A stretch of DNA of 64,000 nt, taken from the NCBI RefSeq assembly GCF_901709675.1, contig NC_051098.1, positions 15,557,464-15,621,463 on the forward strand. The letters run 5' to 3'. The DNA is from Syngnathus acus. Its lineage: Eukaryota; Chordata; Actinopteri; Syngnathiformes; Syngnathidae. Numbering within the stretch: position 1 is the first letter of the stretch; each line of letters opens with the position of its first letter. This document shows positions 47,605-64,000 of the stretch, one piece after another. The position numbers and the translations under genes are program-made. The notes beneath the pieces are model-generated. The model was not told the DNA's origin, ran no database searches, and was given only the letters and a program-made list of their open reading frames with translations.

Positions 47605-49091
47605 ATGGAGGCGGACATTACCGGCAACATGGACGAAAACACGGACTTGGGGATCTCGCTGGACCCTTACATTGAGTCCGTGCGTCAGCAACTGGAAGAC
47701 CTGGACCCACTTTTCCTCATCGGGGTTCTCGTCGCTTTGGCGGTTGTGATCATCACTTGTGGTGCGTTAGCATCAGTGCTGTTAGCATGCTAACGTTAGG
47801 AAGCTAACGGCTAAACGTTCTCACTCGCTTAAATCTGCTCTTCGAGTGTTCTCGTCAACTTGACAAACACGTTAACTACTTTGTTGTTTGCTCTTGCAGT
47901 TTTCCTGAAATACTTTTTGACCAGTAAAACCGTCCAGAGTGCGGTGCTGCTCGTCGGGCTGTGCGACGCGGGCAAGACGCTTCTCTTTAGTCGAGTGAGT
48001 GCAGCTTGTCATCATTATCATCACCCGTTCAATACTTCAAGCTGGCGCACAATCCGGCTTTTATAACATTATTTTTTTTAAATGTTTTGTTTTCAGCTGC
48101 TCTCCGGGAAGTTCAAACGGACTCAGACTTCCATAACAGACAACAGTGCTCCTTATAAAGTGAAAAACGACAGGGTAGGTTTTTGCGATGCACGATGTTG
48201 GAAAACGTGCAAATGTTGAATATTGCAACGTCAAAATTATTGCGAAATATACATGTTACCCCTCCCTTAATTCAGAAGACCATCTGGACTCTGATAGACC
48301 TGCCAGGTCATGAAAGTCTGCGTCCACAATACTTGGAGAAGTTCAAGTCGGCAGCCAGGTAATGTATTATCCATTAATTCACAATTTGAAATAGTTCTTA
48401 GGGGTGTCACATCATAATTACATTTTCTGTCAAATGTACAGAAGATCAAGAATTACAACACCTAATATTTAGAAGAATATTCCTAAAGCAGACTGAATAG
48501 TGAAAGCTCAATTTAACCATCTCCACATGTTCCCTCATCTCTCCAGAGCTATTGTGTTCGTGGTGGACAGCGCCATCTTCCAGAAGGAAGTGAGAGATGT
48601 AGCAGAGTTCCTGTACGTGCTTTTGACGGACCCCGTGCTCTGCTGCACCGCCCCCGCACTGCTGGTGGTGTGCAACAAGCAAGGTGCAAACCACACTCAT
48701 CCGATTCGCAACATCTCCACCTGCCAACTGTAATGCAACATTTTCCTTTCCAGATATCACCATGGCAAAATCAGCTAAACTGATTCAGCAGCAACTGGAA
48801 AAGGAATTGTGAGTAGTTAATGAGTAAAGACCCAATTATTTGCAGAGAAGATGTTTTCCAAAGTATTTGTCGTGTCGTAGGACCACACTGCGGGTGACTC
48901 GCTCGGCGGCCCTCAGCGCCCAGGACGGCTCGGCGGGCGGAAGCGTGTACCTGGGAAAGAAAGGCAAGGACTTTGACTTTAACCAGGTACCCATGAAGGT
49001 GGAATTCCTGGAGTGCAGCGCTCGTGGTGCCAAAGGAGAAGACTGTGATGCTGACATCCAGGCCTTGGAGGGCAGCCTCGCTAAGCTGTAA
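47605..49091 (+). CDS. srprb: srprb: signal recognition particle receptor beta subunit
   Basis: A small GTPase anchored in the ER membrane. It holds SRP receptor alpha at the ER for co-translational targeting. Seven exons: 47605-47761, 47900-47994, 48097-48174, 48276-48358, 48547-48683, 48754-48808, 48881-49091. They join to 271 aa, the same length as human SRPRB. A membrane segment at about residues 36-60 (LFLIGVLVALAVVIITC and onward) precedes the GTPase domain: P-loop GLCDAGKT (72-79), DLPGHE (118-123), NKQD (181-184). The aspartate and cysteine in the P-loop agree with the divergent SRPRB family. The end GAKGEDCDADIQALEGSLAK fits the family. The ATG is the first in frame and lies 1.06 kb from the divergent col26a1 start. 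An AATAAA-like signal begins 5 nt after the stop. Confidence 0.95.
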
Positions 49092-49095
49092 CAAA

Positions 49096-49105
49096 AATAA
49101 ATAAA
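49096..49105 (+). terminator. Overlapping AATAAA signals just after srprb stop
   Basis: aataaataaa begins 5 nt after the TAA. No other AATAAA was seen on the plus strand before 49680. If used, the 3' untranslated region would be only about 20-35 nt. Confidence 0.45.
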
Positions 49106-49456
49106 AAGACCTCGCTGGCAGCCACACGAAAGGCAACAATTTCACAACACTTGAAAGGGTGATCACTCACTCTAATTAGCAAGAATTATCGAATGACAGT
49201 TTACTTGTTTTAAAGGGCAAATGTAATAGGGAACATCATGGTTTAACACAAACCCCAAATATTGGCTCGTTTATTTCAAACACAGTTTTTGGACAGTGTA
49301 AAGAAATTTTGGTTGAATGTGCTGTCATTTATTTCGTCATGGACAGGAAGCTTTGTGCCTTTTTTTTAAAATTCTGTCAAATGTTTCTGCTTTCGAGCCT
49401 TTTGATTGAATGTGTGGTGTTGTTGTGAAGATTGCATTTGTAATGACAGATCATAA

Positions 49457-49462
49457 TTTATT
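49457..49462 (-). terminator. Polyadenylation signal of wdr53
   Basis: AATAAA on the minus strand, about 220 nt downstream of the wdr53 stop codon. It lies between the convergent srprb and wdr53 genes. Confidence 0.55.
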
Positions 49463-49683
49463 CCTGCAAAAACAAAAATACAATTTGCTTGTTGTACAAA
49501 ATGGCAATAGTCTTCTTGGCTTCATTTGATTCCCACTTTGTGAGTCACTTAGACACGCTACCGCCGAACGAGTCATACACATTGGTTCCATAATTTAGAA
49601 AAATGTGACATTTCAGTCTGGTGGTGATGTAGTAAATTTGTTTTAGTGGAGGGTTGGGACACACTAATAGAAATTGGCGTAAT

Positions 49684-50888
49684 CTAGGCCTCAGCCAGAG
49701 GATAGACAGTCAAACTGGAGCTCTGATCTGCCACAAGCAGACTGGCCGTTCCTTTGAGCAAAGCAGGACACAACCAGTTCACTTTATCCCCATGATCGAC
49801 GTTCACTTTCGGTCCAGACGTCTCCGCCTCATCTTTCTCACGGGCCTCCTCTCCTTTCCTCTTCACCTTGCTTTTGCCTTTCCTTTGCCTTTCCTTGACT
49901 TTAGCTTTCCCCTCCGGAGTCACCACGGGGTGTTTGCTGACATCCCACAGAGACACACGACCATCATTGCCGCCCGTGGCAAGCCAGTACGGGTGGGAGA
50001 GGAACGGGATGAAATGAGCTTGGGAGGCGCCCTGGCAGTGGGCCTTGAGCGCCCCCTGCTGCTCCAATTTGGAGCCGCCACCCACACGCATCAAGTGCAC
50101 CCGCCCGTCCTCTGCGGCGCAAGCGACGATGTTTCCGCAGCTGGACACGGAGACGCAGTGGGCTAGCGGAGGGTTAAAAAGCTGACCGGGACGCTGCTGG
50201 TGGTCGTCTTCCTCCTCCGCAACATCCTGGAGGTTGAGGGTCCAAATGGGCCGTGTCTTCTGTAGACCCCACAGCATCACCTAAACGGCAAAGATTCAGC
50301 ATCTTTTATGAACGATATGGACGATTAGATTTTACCATCACAATAAATACATTTTTGAAATCCTTCTGGCAGTGTAACGGCAAAAATCCCGTAACTGACC
50401 TGCATGTCCAGTCCAGCAGACAGCAGGTTGTTGGGCCTGTGAGGCCTGAACGCCACCGAGGAGCAGATGTTGGTGTGTCTGCGAAGCGTCCGACACACTT
50501 TCCCCCCGGGAAGCTCCAGTATCCGCACCGCCCCCGAGTCATCAGCAAGCGCCAAAGTCGAACCGCTCTCGTTCAACGCTAACGCGTTTATCTCCTCTTC
50601 CCCGACTCCGACAAACTCCTCCACGGGGCCATTCGGGTTCCTCGGATCGAGCGTGCTCACCGTGTCACCGTGTGAAATGTAAAGCAGGCTTGGTGCTGCG
50701 GGAGAAAATGCCAAACTGGTGCAGTCCTCCTTGCCCGGGAGGTTGAGGCAACCAACGATACGTCCTTCTTGGCTCCAAACGGCGACCTCCCCGCTTTCTG
50801 AACCTGAGGCGACAAGTCCCTCGGGGCCCGGCGACGCGCACACGCACAAAATGGCCGTGGAGTGGCCCTCACGCCACAGCTTGGCCAT
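49684..50888 (-). CDS. wdr53: wdr53: WD repeat-containing protein 53
   Basis: A WD40 beta-propeller protein. Human WDR53 has been reported as a DDB1-CUL4-associated WD protein; its exact role is unclear. Two coding exons, 50400-50888 (163 aa) and 49684-50280 (198 aa), join in phase 0 at LDMQ|VMLW to give 361 aa; human WDR53 is 358 aa. The order MAKLWREGHSTAILCV, LVASGSESGEVAVWS, EEINALALNESGSTLALADD, RHTNICSSVAFRPHRPNNLL, AHCVSVSSCGNIVACAAEDG, LATGGNDGRVSLWD, a lysine-rich linker and VNVDHGDKVNWL ... SLTVYPLAEA follows the human protein. The start ATG is preceded by a pyrimidine tract and CAG ending one base before it, so a noncoding first exon lies upstream and was not located. Confidence 0.94.
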
Positions 50889-51123
50889 ACTGAAAAAAGG
50901 AAGAAAAAAAGAATTGTTATAGGTATGGACAAACTCCAGTAAAGTTTGCTATTCGTAAAAACTGAGTGAGTAATTAATGCCCAACTACATTTACGTATTT
51001 ACAACAAACACTTTAATATCATTTCCACCACATCTTACAGTACCACTTTAAAACAAATGGCTCATTTGTACATAAGCAACGAGTTGTTTTTTTCGTAGTG
51101 TAAAACGTTATATACTAACCCCC

Positions 51124-51154
<31 letters not shown>

Positions 51155-52280
51155 AGACATTTAGCCATCTTGTACTTACGTATAAAACAACAGCTTAAAA
51201 GATGCTCTCACAAGGATTCAAAGACATCCAGCCAAAATTATTACATCGCACCTCAAAGCATTTGTTTTAAGTGGCAGTAAGTCTTAAATTAATGAAGAAT
51301 AAAAGGATAAAACAACGTGGACTTCCAACTGTCTAACTAGCAAATAGGGCTATGCACCGTCGCATGTTGATGACGTCATAGTCACGTTTGTTGTCAAGCG
51401 ACTAAAGAAAAGTCCGATTTTTACATGAAGTTTTTGGAGCAAATCTGGAATTAAAAATACATGCAATTAGTAAAAATTATTACTTTGATAATTACTTTAT
51501 ACGTTTTTCACTTTGCACCAAACAATCAGACAGAAAAGCTAAAACAGCTCTGCCAAAATAAAATAAAAATAAAAAGTTAATATTAATGTAGGTATGTGGC
51601 GGACCTCATACGTAAATCCAGCAACGTTCCTCCAAATATTGTTTTGATGTATGGGTAATCTAAAAATGAAATAGCAACAGCTGGGTATATGAAATAAAAA
51701 CCACATATTACATAGAACATTTGACAAAGTAGTGCAATTTTCTTTCTATAACAAATACAGCAGAAAAAACCCTCAAAATGAAAATACCTGAACCATTTTA
51801 TATTTGTAAAATAATGTTTGTATTCAGTCTGATTGTTTGCAAAGATCATTTTTGACACAGGTCTATTGCTTTCATAAGATTGTGCAAGTAATGTAGTATA
51901 CCCCCCCCCCCCCCATTTTTAACCAGCATTCCCTCAAAACAACCACATGAGCTTTCATCTCCACAATGGCCACTCTTTGCTGATCCATCCAAAGCTGCAG
52001 ACCTGATGAGTGTGGTCCATTTCTAGGTCAGTGAAAAGCCTACTAAGCTGGTGAGTTGAATAGGCCATAGTTAGGGGAGGGCTCCCTGTTACCCCAAAAA
52101 ATACCCTAAACAACATCACAGCCGCAGATGCCTCACGACAAAACAGCAGCTCACAGTAGGTATTTGTTTTAATCATGGAAGCAGTTGTAGGACCTAAACT
52201 AATGACATCAAAATAAGATCTGTGTCCAAATCTCAGTCATGAAGGAACATCTCTTTTAAATTTCAGCTAGCTCAAGCACG
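50889..52280. other. Intergenic: wdr53 to neu3-like gene
   Basis: The two genes are divergent across about 1.4 kb. Seen here are a poly-C run followed by CA repeats (51120-51155) and a second poly-C run (51901-51914). Noncoding first exons of both genes probably lie here, but none was fixed. Confidence 0.45.
51120..51155 (+). repeat. Poly-C followed by CA repeat
   Basis: About 22 C, then about seven CA units, in the wdr53-neu3 spacer. Confidence 0.85.
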
Positions 52281-54058
52281 ATGAGGGTGCCTCATTTCCC
52301 AGCAAGGTCAGTCCTTTTCCGCAAGGAGCCCAACGACTTGACCTACCGAGTGCCGGCGTTGCTCTACCTGCCCCGGTGCAGCTCCTTCCTGGCCTTCTGC
52401 GAGGAGAGGCTCAGCCCGTCTGACAGCCAGGCTCACCTGCTGGTCATGAGGAGAGGGACTTTCTACAGGAACTATGTTGAGGTGAGAGCTGTTCATCAAA
52501 AACACAAGACGAGGTTAAATCGGAAATCCTCCTCTTGCTTTCCAGTGGGAAGACATGAATGTTCTGGGAACGGCGTACTTGCCGGGCCACCGCTCCATGA
52601 ACCCGTGCCCGGTGTACGACGACTTCACAGGCACTCTCTTCCTGTTTTTTATCGCCATTCTGGGCCACACCACCGAATCCTTCCAGCTAACCACTGGGAT
52701 GAATTTGACTCGCCTCTGCTACGTCTCCAGTACGGACAATGGCGTCACGTGGAGTCCGGTCACTGACCTCACGCAGCAGGTCATAGGGGACACCCTCAAA
52801 GGTCTGGCACCTATTGTTTTTGTCTTTCGGTTTCTTACATTCTGATTTTTTCGAACTCAAAATAGATGTTCAATGGACACTTCAATAAGACCACTATTCA
52901 TTTTTAATTTAGTCCTTGTAAAGGGCATTTATATAATAGTTTGGCCCTTATAATGTTGCGACTTTGTAATCCTCTCTTAAGTGCTTTGCTGCCATCTTGT
53001 GGCACCTATATGCAATTACAACCCCCTTTGGACATGAAGGAGGGATTATTATTCGCAGCAGGTTTAATGAATGAAAAACACTCCGAAAAAAATTCATGAA
53101 TAACAACAAAACTCAGAAGGCTTTTAAGACGTATATTTTTTGTTTCTAGAACGATAATTGCAGTAAAAATGTTCTTCTAGAATGGGCCACCTTTGCGCTC
53201 GGCCCAGGCCACGGCATCCAGCTCAAGTCCGGCCGTCTCCTCATCCCCGCCTACGCCTACCACATCGAGTGCAGGCAGTGCTTCGGAAAGCTGTGCCAGA
53301 CGTCCCCGCGCTCTTTCTGCTTCCACAGTGACACCCACGGGCGAACGTGGCGTTTCGGGGAGACCATTCCGGGCCCGGAGAGCGTGGAGTGCCAGGTGGT
53401 GTCGGTGGACAAGGAAGACGGGAGCAACTTCTTGTACTGCAACGCGCGCAGCCGGCTGGGCTTCAGGGTGCAGGCCGTCAGTCTGGACGACGGGGCCACT
53501 TTTCAGGAGGGCCAGTTGGTGCAGCGTTTGGTGGAACCTCGGAACGGTTGTCACGGTAGCGTGGTGGGCTTTCCGGCTCCACTGCATGATCTCTGCTCTT
53601 TTGGGGTCACCCAGTCCTATCCGACCGTCCCAAACCAGGACAGAACATCCTCTCCAGATTTCCTCACCCCGACATGGGTGGTGTACTCTCACCCAACATG
53701 GACCAGCGCCCGCAAGGACCTTGGCGTCTTCTTGAGTCTTTACCCACGAGACCCGGACAACTGGCGCGGGCCCTGGGTGATCTACAAGGGTCTGTGCGCC
53801 TACTCCGACCTGGCGTACGTGGAGCTGCCGTCCTCCCCCGGCTCCCCACCCGCCATTGCCTTCGCCTGCTTGTGGGAGTGCGGCGCCGAGACGGCTTACG
53901 ACGAGATATGCTTTTGCATCTTCACCCTCCACGAGCTCATCGATAACCTCACGCCGGGCGATGATGAACAACAAAGTCATGAAGTCAACATAAGTGGATG
54001 TGACGCTCTACAAGTAAAGAAGAGAAGGAAGCTTTGGGATTTTTGTGTGCTGTCTTAA
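52281..54058 (+). CDS. neu3: Sialidase, NEU3-like (ganglioside sialidase, GH33)
   Basis: Removes terminal sialic acid from glycoconjugates; NEU3 prefers gangliosides at the plasma membrane. Three coding exons (52281-52481, 52546-52801, 53181-54058) join in frame to 444 aa; human NEU3 is 428 aa. Family marks: YRVP at residues 22-25 (the F/Y-R-I-P arginine motif, here with Val), and Asp boxes at about 128-136 (SSTDNGVTW), 202-209 (SDTHGRTW) and 253-260 (SLDDGATF, degenerate). Other conserved blocks are WATFALGPGHGIQL, RLLIPAYAYH and GCHGSVVGFP, plus the late Tyr/Glu region ending EICFCIFTLHELID. No signal peptide is seen, as expected for cytosolic-type sialidases. The ATG lies 14 nt after an aaatttcag acceptor-like site, so a noncoding upstream exon is likely. 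Teleosts carry several neu3 paralogues, and which one this is cannot be told. Confidence 0.88.
52988..53005 (-). promoter_or_regulatory. CTCF-like site in neu3 intron 2
   Basis: The minus strand reads GTGCCACAAGATGGCAGC, which fits the CCACNAGATGGCAG form of the CTCF core. It points opposite to the 55604 site. Confidence 0.4.
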
Positions 54059-54111
54059 ATTGATTTTATGTACCTTGTCCAGTATTTAAATTGTTATGAT
54101 GGTGACAAACA

Positions 54112-54117
54112 AATAAA
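54112..54117 (+). terminator. Polyadenylation signal of the neu3-like gene
   Basis: AATAAA 54 nt after the stop codon on the same strand. Confidence 0.65.
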
Positions 54118-54697
54118 ACATTTTCTTTCCACCATTTTCCATCCAGAATTTTGTTGATCCATATAAAAAGCAAGAGGAAACACCAAAAGAGAATTCCTGG
54201 GAACTTAATAATCAAAACAAAAAAATTAAGTAGAAACTATCCTTCCTGGAATTGTGCACACTCAAGCCTATCAACAGACATTCCATTTGAGTGCACTTCC
54301 CCGTTGGCTGACCTCTAAATGTCTAAATATTGCAAAGTCAGCTTATTATTCAAATAGAGTTCAAGTGTGTGTGCATCCTCCTTGTTTATATCAAGCCCGT
54401 GTTAGCTCGAGATGTTTTTTCCTGCGCCCTCGTCAACTTGAACTTTGTGTACTCGCCATCGTGTAGTGACGGCGTTAAATTCACAGTGAAGGACAAAACC
54501 TGATAAACTAGAGACATGTTGGGTTTGGAGAAAGTACAACAACAAGCAGATTGTGCAAGTGTAGGAATCTGGATATCCCCCTCCCTCCCCCTGCGTGACA
54601 CTTGCCCTTCCCACCTCCTCGGTTACAAAACAGCGCTCTCGACAGGAGGTGCCGTTTGCCGACATTCTTAGTTCTCGTCCAGCATCTGCAGCACGAC

Positions 54698-54802
54698 ATG
54701 ATTTTGTGGGTCCTCTTAGTTGCAGTCGGACTCAGCGGGGGCATAGGCGGAAGCCCCGCTGTGACCGTCCCCATTGATGTCGCATCAGAGAATTCAAAGA
54801 AG
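54698..54802 (+). CDS. Candidate signal-peptide exon of the latexin/RARRES1-like gene
   Basis: 35 codons: hydrophobic core VLLVAVGL, small residues at the likely cleavage site, then an acidic/Ser stretch ending SENSKK before GTGAGA. It splices in phase to the acceptor at 56864 (pyrimidine tract, then ggtacag). The other good acceptor, after the T run at 56758-56769, gives the wrong phase and an early stop. Confidence 0.65.
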
Positions 54803-55331
54803 GTGAGAGGAATGCCGCCATGCTTAATTATCATAAGGATCAATGTAGTATTTAATGAAAATAACAACAAAAAACAACATGTTCAGTGTTTACATAATTT
54901 GTTGCAGTCATGACATTAAAGTCATTCTGTACATAGTACAAAAACAAAGTCAAGACATTAAAAATATTCAGCTTTTTTTTTTTTCTCTTCTTAACCCTTC
55001 ATTTAAATATTTAATATCATACAGTTGTCTAAGTTTATATACCCTGGCAGGATTTATGAACTATTGCCATTTTGGGGAAATGTATTTTACCTTTGATTTC
55101 TTTCAAGAATGACCCCTACATATTCTCACAGGGTATGTAAACACATGAGCACAACTATATACGTAACATAATATCGTAGCTCTCCTACAAATGTGATTCC
55201 TAAAAGGAAAAAAGTTTTGTGGGTGGTCGCCTCTTAAGGTTTTTCCGCAATGCAGGGAGAGTGATGTAAAACATAACTAAAAGGTTGGAGTCCACATAAT
55301 TGAATTTAAAAAACTCTACCGTGATGAGAAA

Positions 55332-61743
<6,412 letters not shown>

Positions 61744-64000
61744 CGTGGCAAGATGATCGTTTTCTTGCCTTTGCTCAACTCCTCGAGCCAAGCAAGCAAC
61801 CCGGTGAATGTCACGCCGGTTGTGAAACGAGACTTCCGTGTTCTACGGAAAGCGAGATGTACCAAAGGTACAAAAAGGCAAATGAAAAATCGTCGTTTAC
61901 GTTATATTTTAACATAGTTATACCGGTAATAATAAAATGTTATGATTATGAACTAAAATAAATATATATTGTGTCAATAAGTTGCTCCTTGTCTGTGAAG
62001 TATAATACAATTGTATCATTTAAAAAAAAAAAAAAGCTAAATTGTACTATATTCAACTCAGTCGTGAGTAATAACTTACATTTAGTGTTGAAAAGTATTT
62101 TTATTACACGTTTTTAACGTAGCTTGCACATTTTAATGTACAAACAACACGTGAGCGTTCATAAAGCAACGCACTTTAAATCACGTGACCAGAAATGTAA
62201 CCCTTTTGCTTGTTTTGACATTTAGTTGCCGCGTTTAACTTTCAAAGTATCTCAAAACGTCCCGTAATTTCGTAGTTTACACGTTAAGGTTATTTTTTTG
62301 TATGTTTTACTTTTTGTATTAGACCAAGCAAACTTGAACTTAGGCAATTTTAACCACAAAAAGTGAATTAGTGTGTTAACATAGAACAGGCGTTTCCTCT
62401 TTGGCATAAACCGCATCCTGACAATCGAGGACAAAAGACGTGCGCGCTGCAACTTCTTACACATGTTTCAGAAAAGCCATCGTGCGACTTTTTAAAGCTG
62501 CATCTCGCACGCGAGAAAAACATCTCAGGTAAGTGTCGTCTTTTAATTTTCTCATCCACGCGTTGTTCTTTGGGTTGCTTGTTGTGCGTCAAAGTATTTT
62601 GGATTGTCATGAAAGTTGGATACTGTGTGATTTAAAACATCAAAATTGTTCAAATATTTACATACAGGTGCACCTTCATATATTGCAATATTGTTGAGAA
62701 ATGCATTTCTTTCTGTAGTTTGATTCCAAAAGTGAAACATTCAGCACGACGGAAAATACTTTACTGAAGGGCAAGTCCAACCCTAATTGCTTGAATACTT
62801 TCAATTCTTTATGTACAGTACTGAGAATGACTTGTCGACCTTATTTTTCGACATGAATTACAAATTGACAAGAATTAAGTCCTAATATAATGAACAAGTT
62901 GCAAAATTGTAAATAAGTGCAGTTGGATAATTTGACCTAAATAGCACTTCTCCAAGAGATGACGCACACTGTGCTTCACATAGTGAGTCATAAACATTTT
63001 ACAGTTTATACAAGACGACAAATCAAAACCATCAAGTTCAACTGGAATCCCTACCTAAACAAATGTGTTTTCAACTTCTATGAGCTGAAATAGAAGTGGA
63101 TTCCACAATTGGGGAACGCCTCCATCACCTTTCCAATGTTGTTTGAGGGACTCTCAGTAATATGCAAATTAATAAATAACACTGCAACATTTTAAAAAAA
63201 GTGTTTTACACCAAAATGTCACAGTTAGTAGATGAGAGAAAGAAACTTACGAGTTTGAAGTGAGTGAACATGACATCACTGACATTCGCTATCCAGTAAA
63301 TATATATTGGCTATATTATATATCAAATATTTATTTCTTCAAGTGCCAACATAATGACCAACATTAATATGCGCTAGCATAGTTGGCCTAAGTGTTCATG
63401 AAAAACAAGACAGGGATTTTATTCCTAGAAAGTGTCTTTAATATTATTGTACTTCACTGTAATATTATGCACGGTTTGAACTTAAGTATAGGAAAATAAA
63501 AATGTAGTCATGATCTTAATAGATAAATGCAACTGAACTGAACTGTACTTGGGCATTGTTTTTTTTCCCCCAGACTGTGATAGCATCTTTCTCTAGATGA
63601 TGATAAGGCCTCACATTTTTCCCTCCCCAAAACTGTCCAGGCATGAACCGTCACACTCTATTTATATATCTAAAAAATATATCCTTCAAAACTCCAATTT
63701 CCTCTAAAGTTTGCGTAACTTGACTGAGTGACTGTGCACCATTTAGGACCCATCCCTCTCCATTAGCCAACTCATCATGAGTCGTTTTTGCGGAGTATAT
63801 TCGATCTCGATGTCCTAAGAATGAGCACAGTCGGCTATATATGTTTCATTCTCAGTGAGCTGTTGTTTCCATTGTTATCGTTCCTGTCTTGCTTCCGCTG
63901 TGAGAACATTCCTTCCTGAGTGCAGAGCGATTGCTGCATCATAGTGAACAACAGAGAAGCGAGCCCATGAATCCTAGAAGTCTTCCGGAATGGCTTTCAA
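61744..64000. other. gfm1 upstream region and right-hand intergenic DNA
   Basis: No coding gene is supported. Two CACGTG E-boxes (62148-62153 and 62182-62187) lie 405-445 bp upstream of the gfm1 start. A strong donor-like CAG|GTAAGT at 62527-62535 could end a noncoding first exon of a plus-strand neighbour. The rest is AT-rich, without recognised features. Confidence 0.45.
62148..62190. promoter_or_regulatory. Paired E-boxes upstream of gfm1
   Basis: CACGTG occurs at 62148 and 62182. The second sits in TCACGTGACC, close to the CLEAR/USF consensus GTCACGTGAC. A role in gfm1 control is inferred from position only. Confidence 0.3.

Noticed and set aside
53177-53980. 267-codon open frame on the minus strand
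   Set aside because: It lies antisense to the large neu3 exon. Its composition mirrors the sialidase codons and it shows no family motifs.

Overview
This window is nuclear DNA from a ray-finned (teleost-like) fish. It shows short vertebrate-type introns with GT-AG sites, AT/CA microsatellites, decayed DNA-transposon remnants and very frequent poly-G/poly-C runs. The species cannot be named from the sequence. All protein calls come from hand-spliced translations compared with remembered vertebrate families; no search was run.

Layout, left to right. (1) 1-23,799, minus strand: the 5' end of cux1. Three coding exons are visible (1694-1741, 5627-5737, 23737-23799). They are separated by a 3.9 kb and an 18 kb intron, and the gene continues past base 1. 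Its start codon sits in an exact TISU motif inside a GC-rich promoter. Intron 1 holds a TA-flanked MITE, nuclear-receptor half-site clusters and a CCAAT-bearing minisatellite. (2) 24-30.7 kb: intergenic, with a nuclear-receptor half-site cluster and a long AT repeat. (3) 30,715-31,806, plus: an intronless alpha-1,3-fucosyltransferase, fut7-like. (4) 35,205-46,548, minus: col26a1, 14 coding exons (EMI domain plus collagen). The cux1/col26a1 neighbourhood matches human 7q22.1. (5) 47,605-49,091, plus: srprb, 7 exons, head-to-head with col26a1 across a 1 kb spacer filled by a ~150 bp tandem repeat. (6) 49,684-50,888, minus: wdr53, convergent with srprb. (7) 52,281-54,058, plus: a neu3-like sialidase. 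(8) 54,698-61,743: gfm1 (minus, 18 coding exons, 747 aa) interlocked with a latexin/RARRES1-family gene (plus).

The most notable observation is that interlocking. A signal-peptide exon lies beyond the 3' end of gfm1, and the six other coding exons lie inside gfm1 intron 13. Reading through gives a secreted 279-aa protein. An in-frame internal ATG, at the place of the human latexin start, would give a 230-aa cytosolic form. In mammals the same position holds two separate genes, LXN and RARRES1.

The genes do not form one pathway. They are ordinary vertebrate loci: a homeodomain regulator, Golgi glycosylation, extracellular matrix, ER targeting, a WD40 protein, ganglioside desialylation, mitochondrial translation and a carboxypeptidase-inhibitor family member. 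The rest is intron or intergenic DNA. No bacterial, viral or CRISPR-like gene was found.
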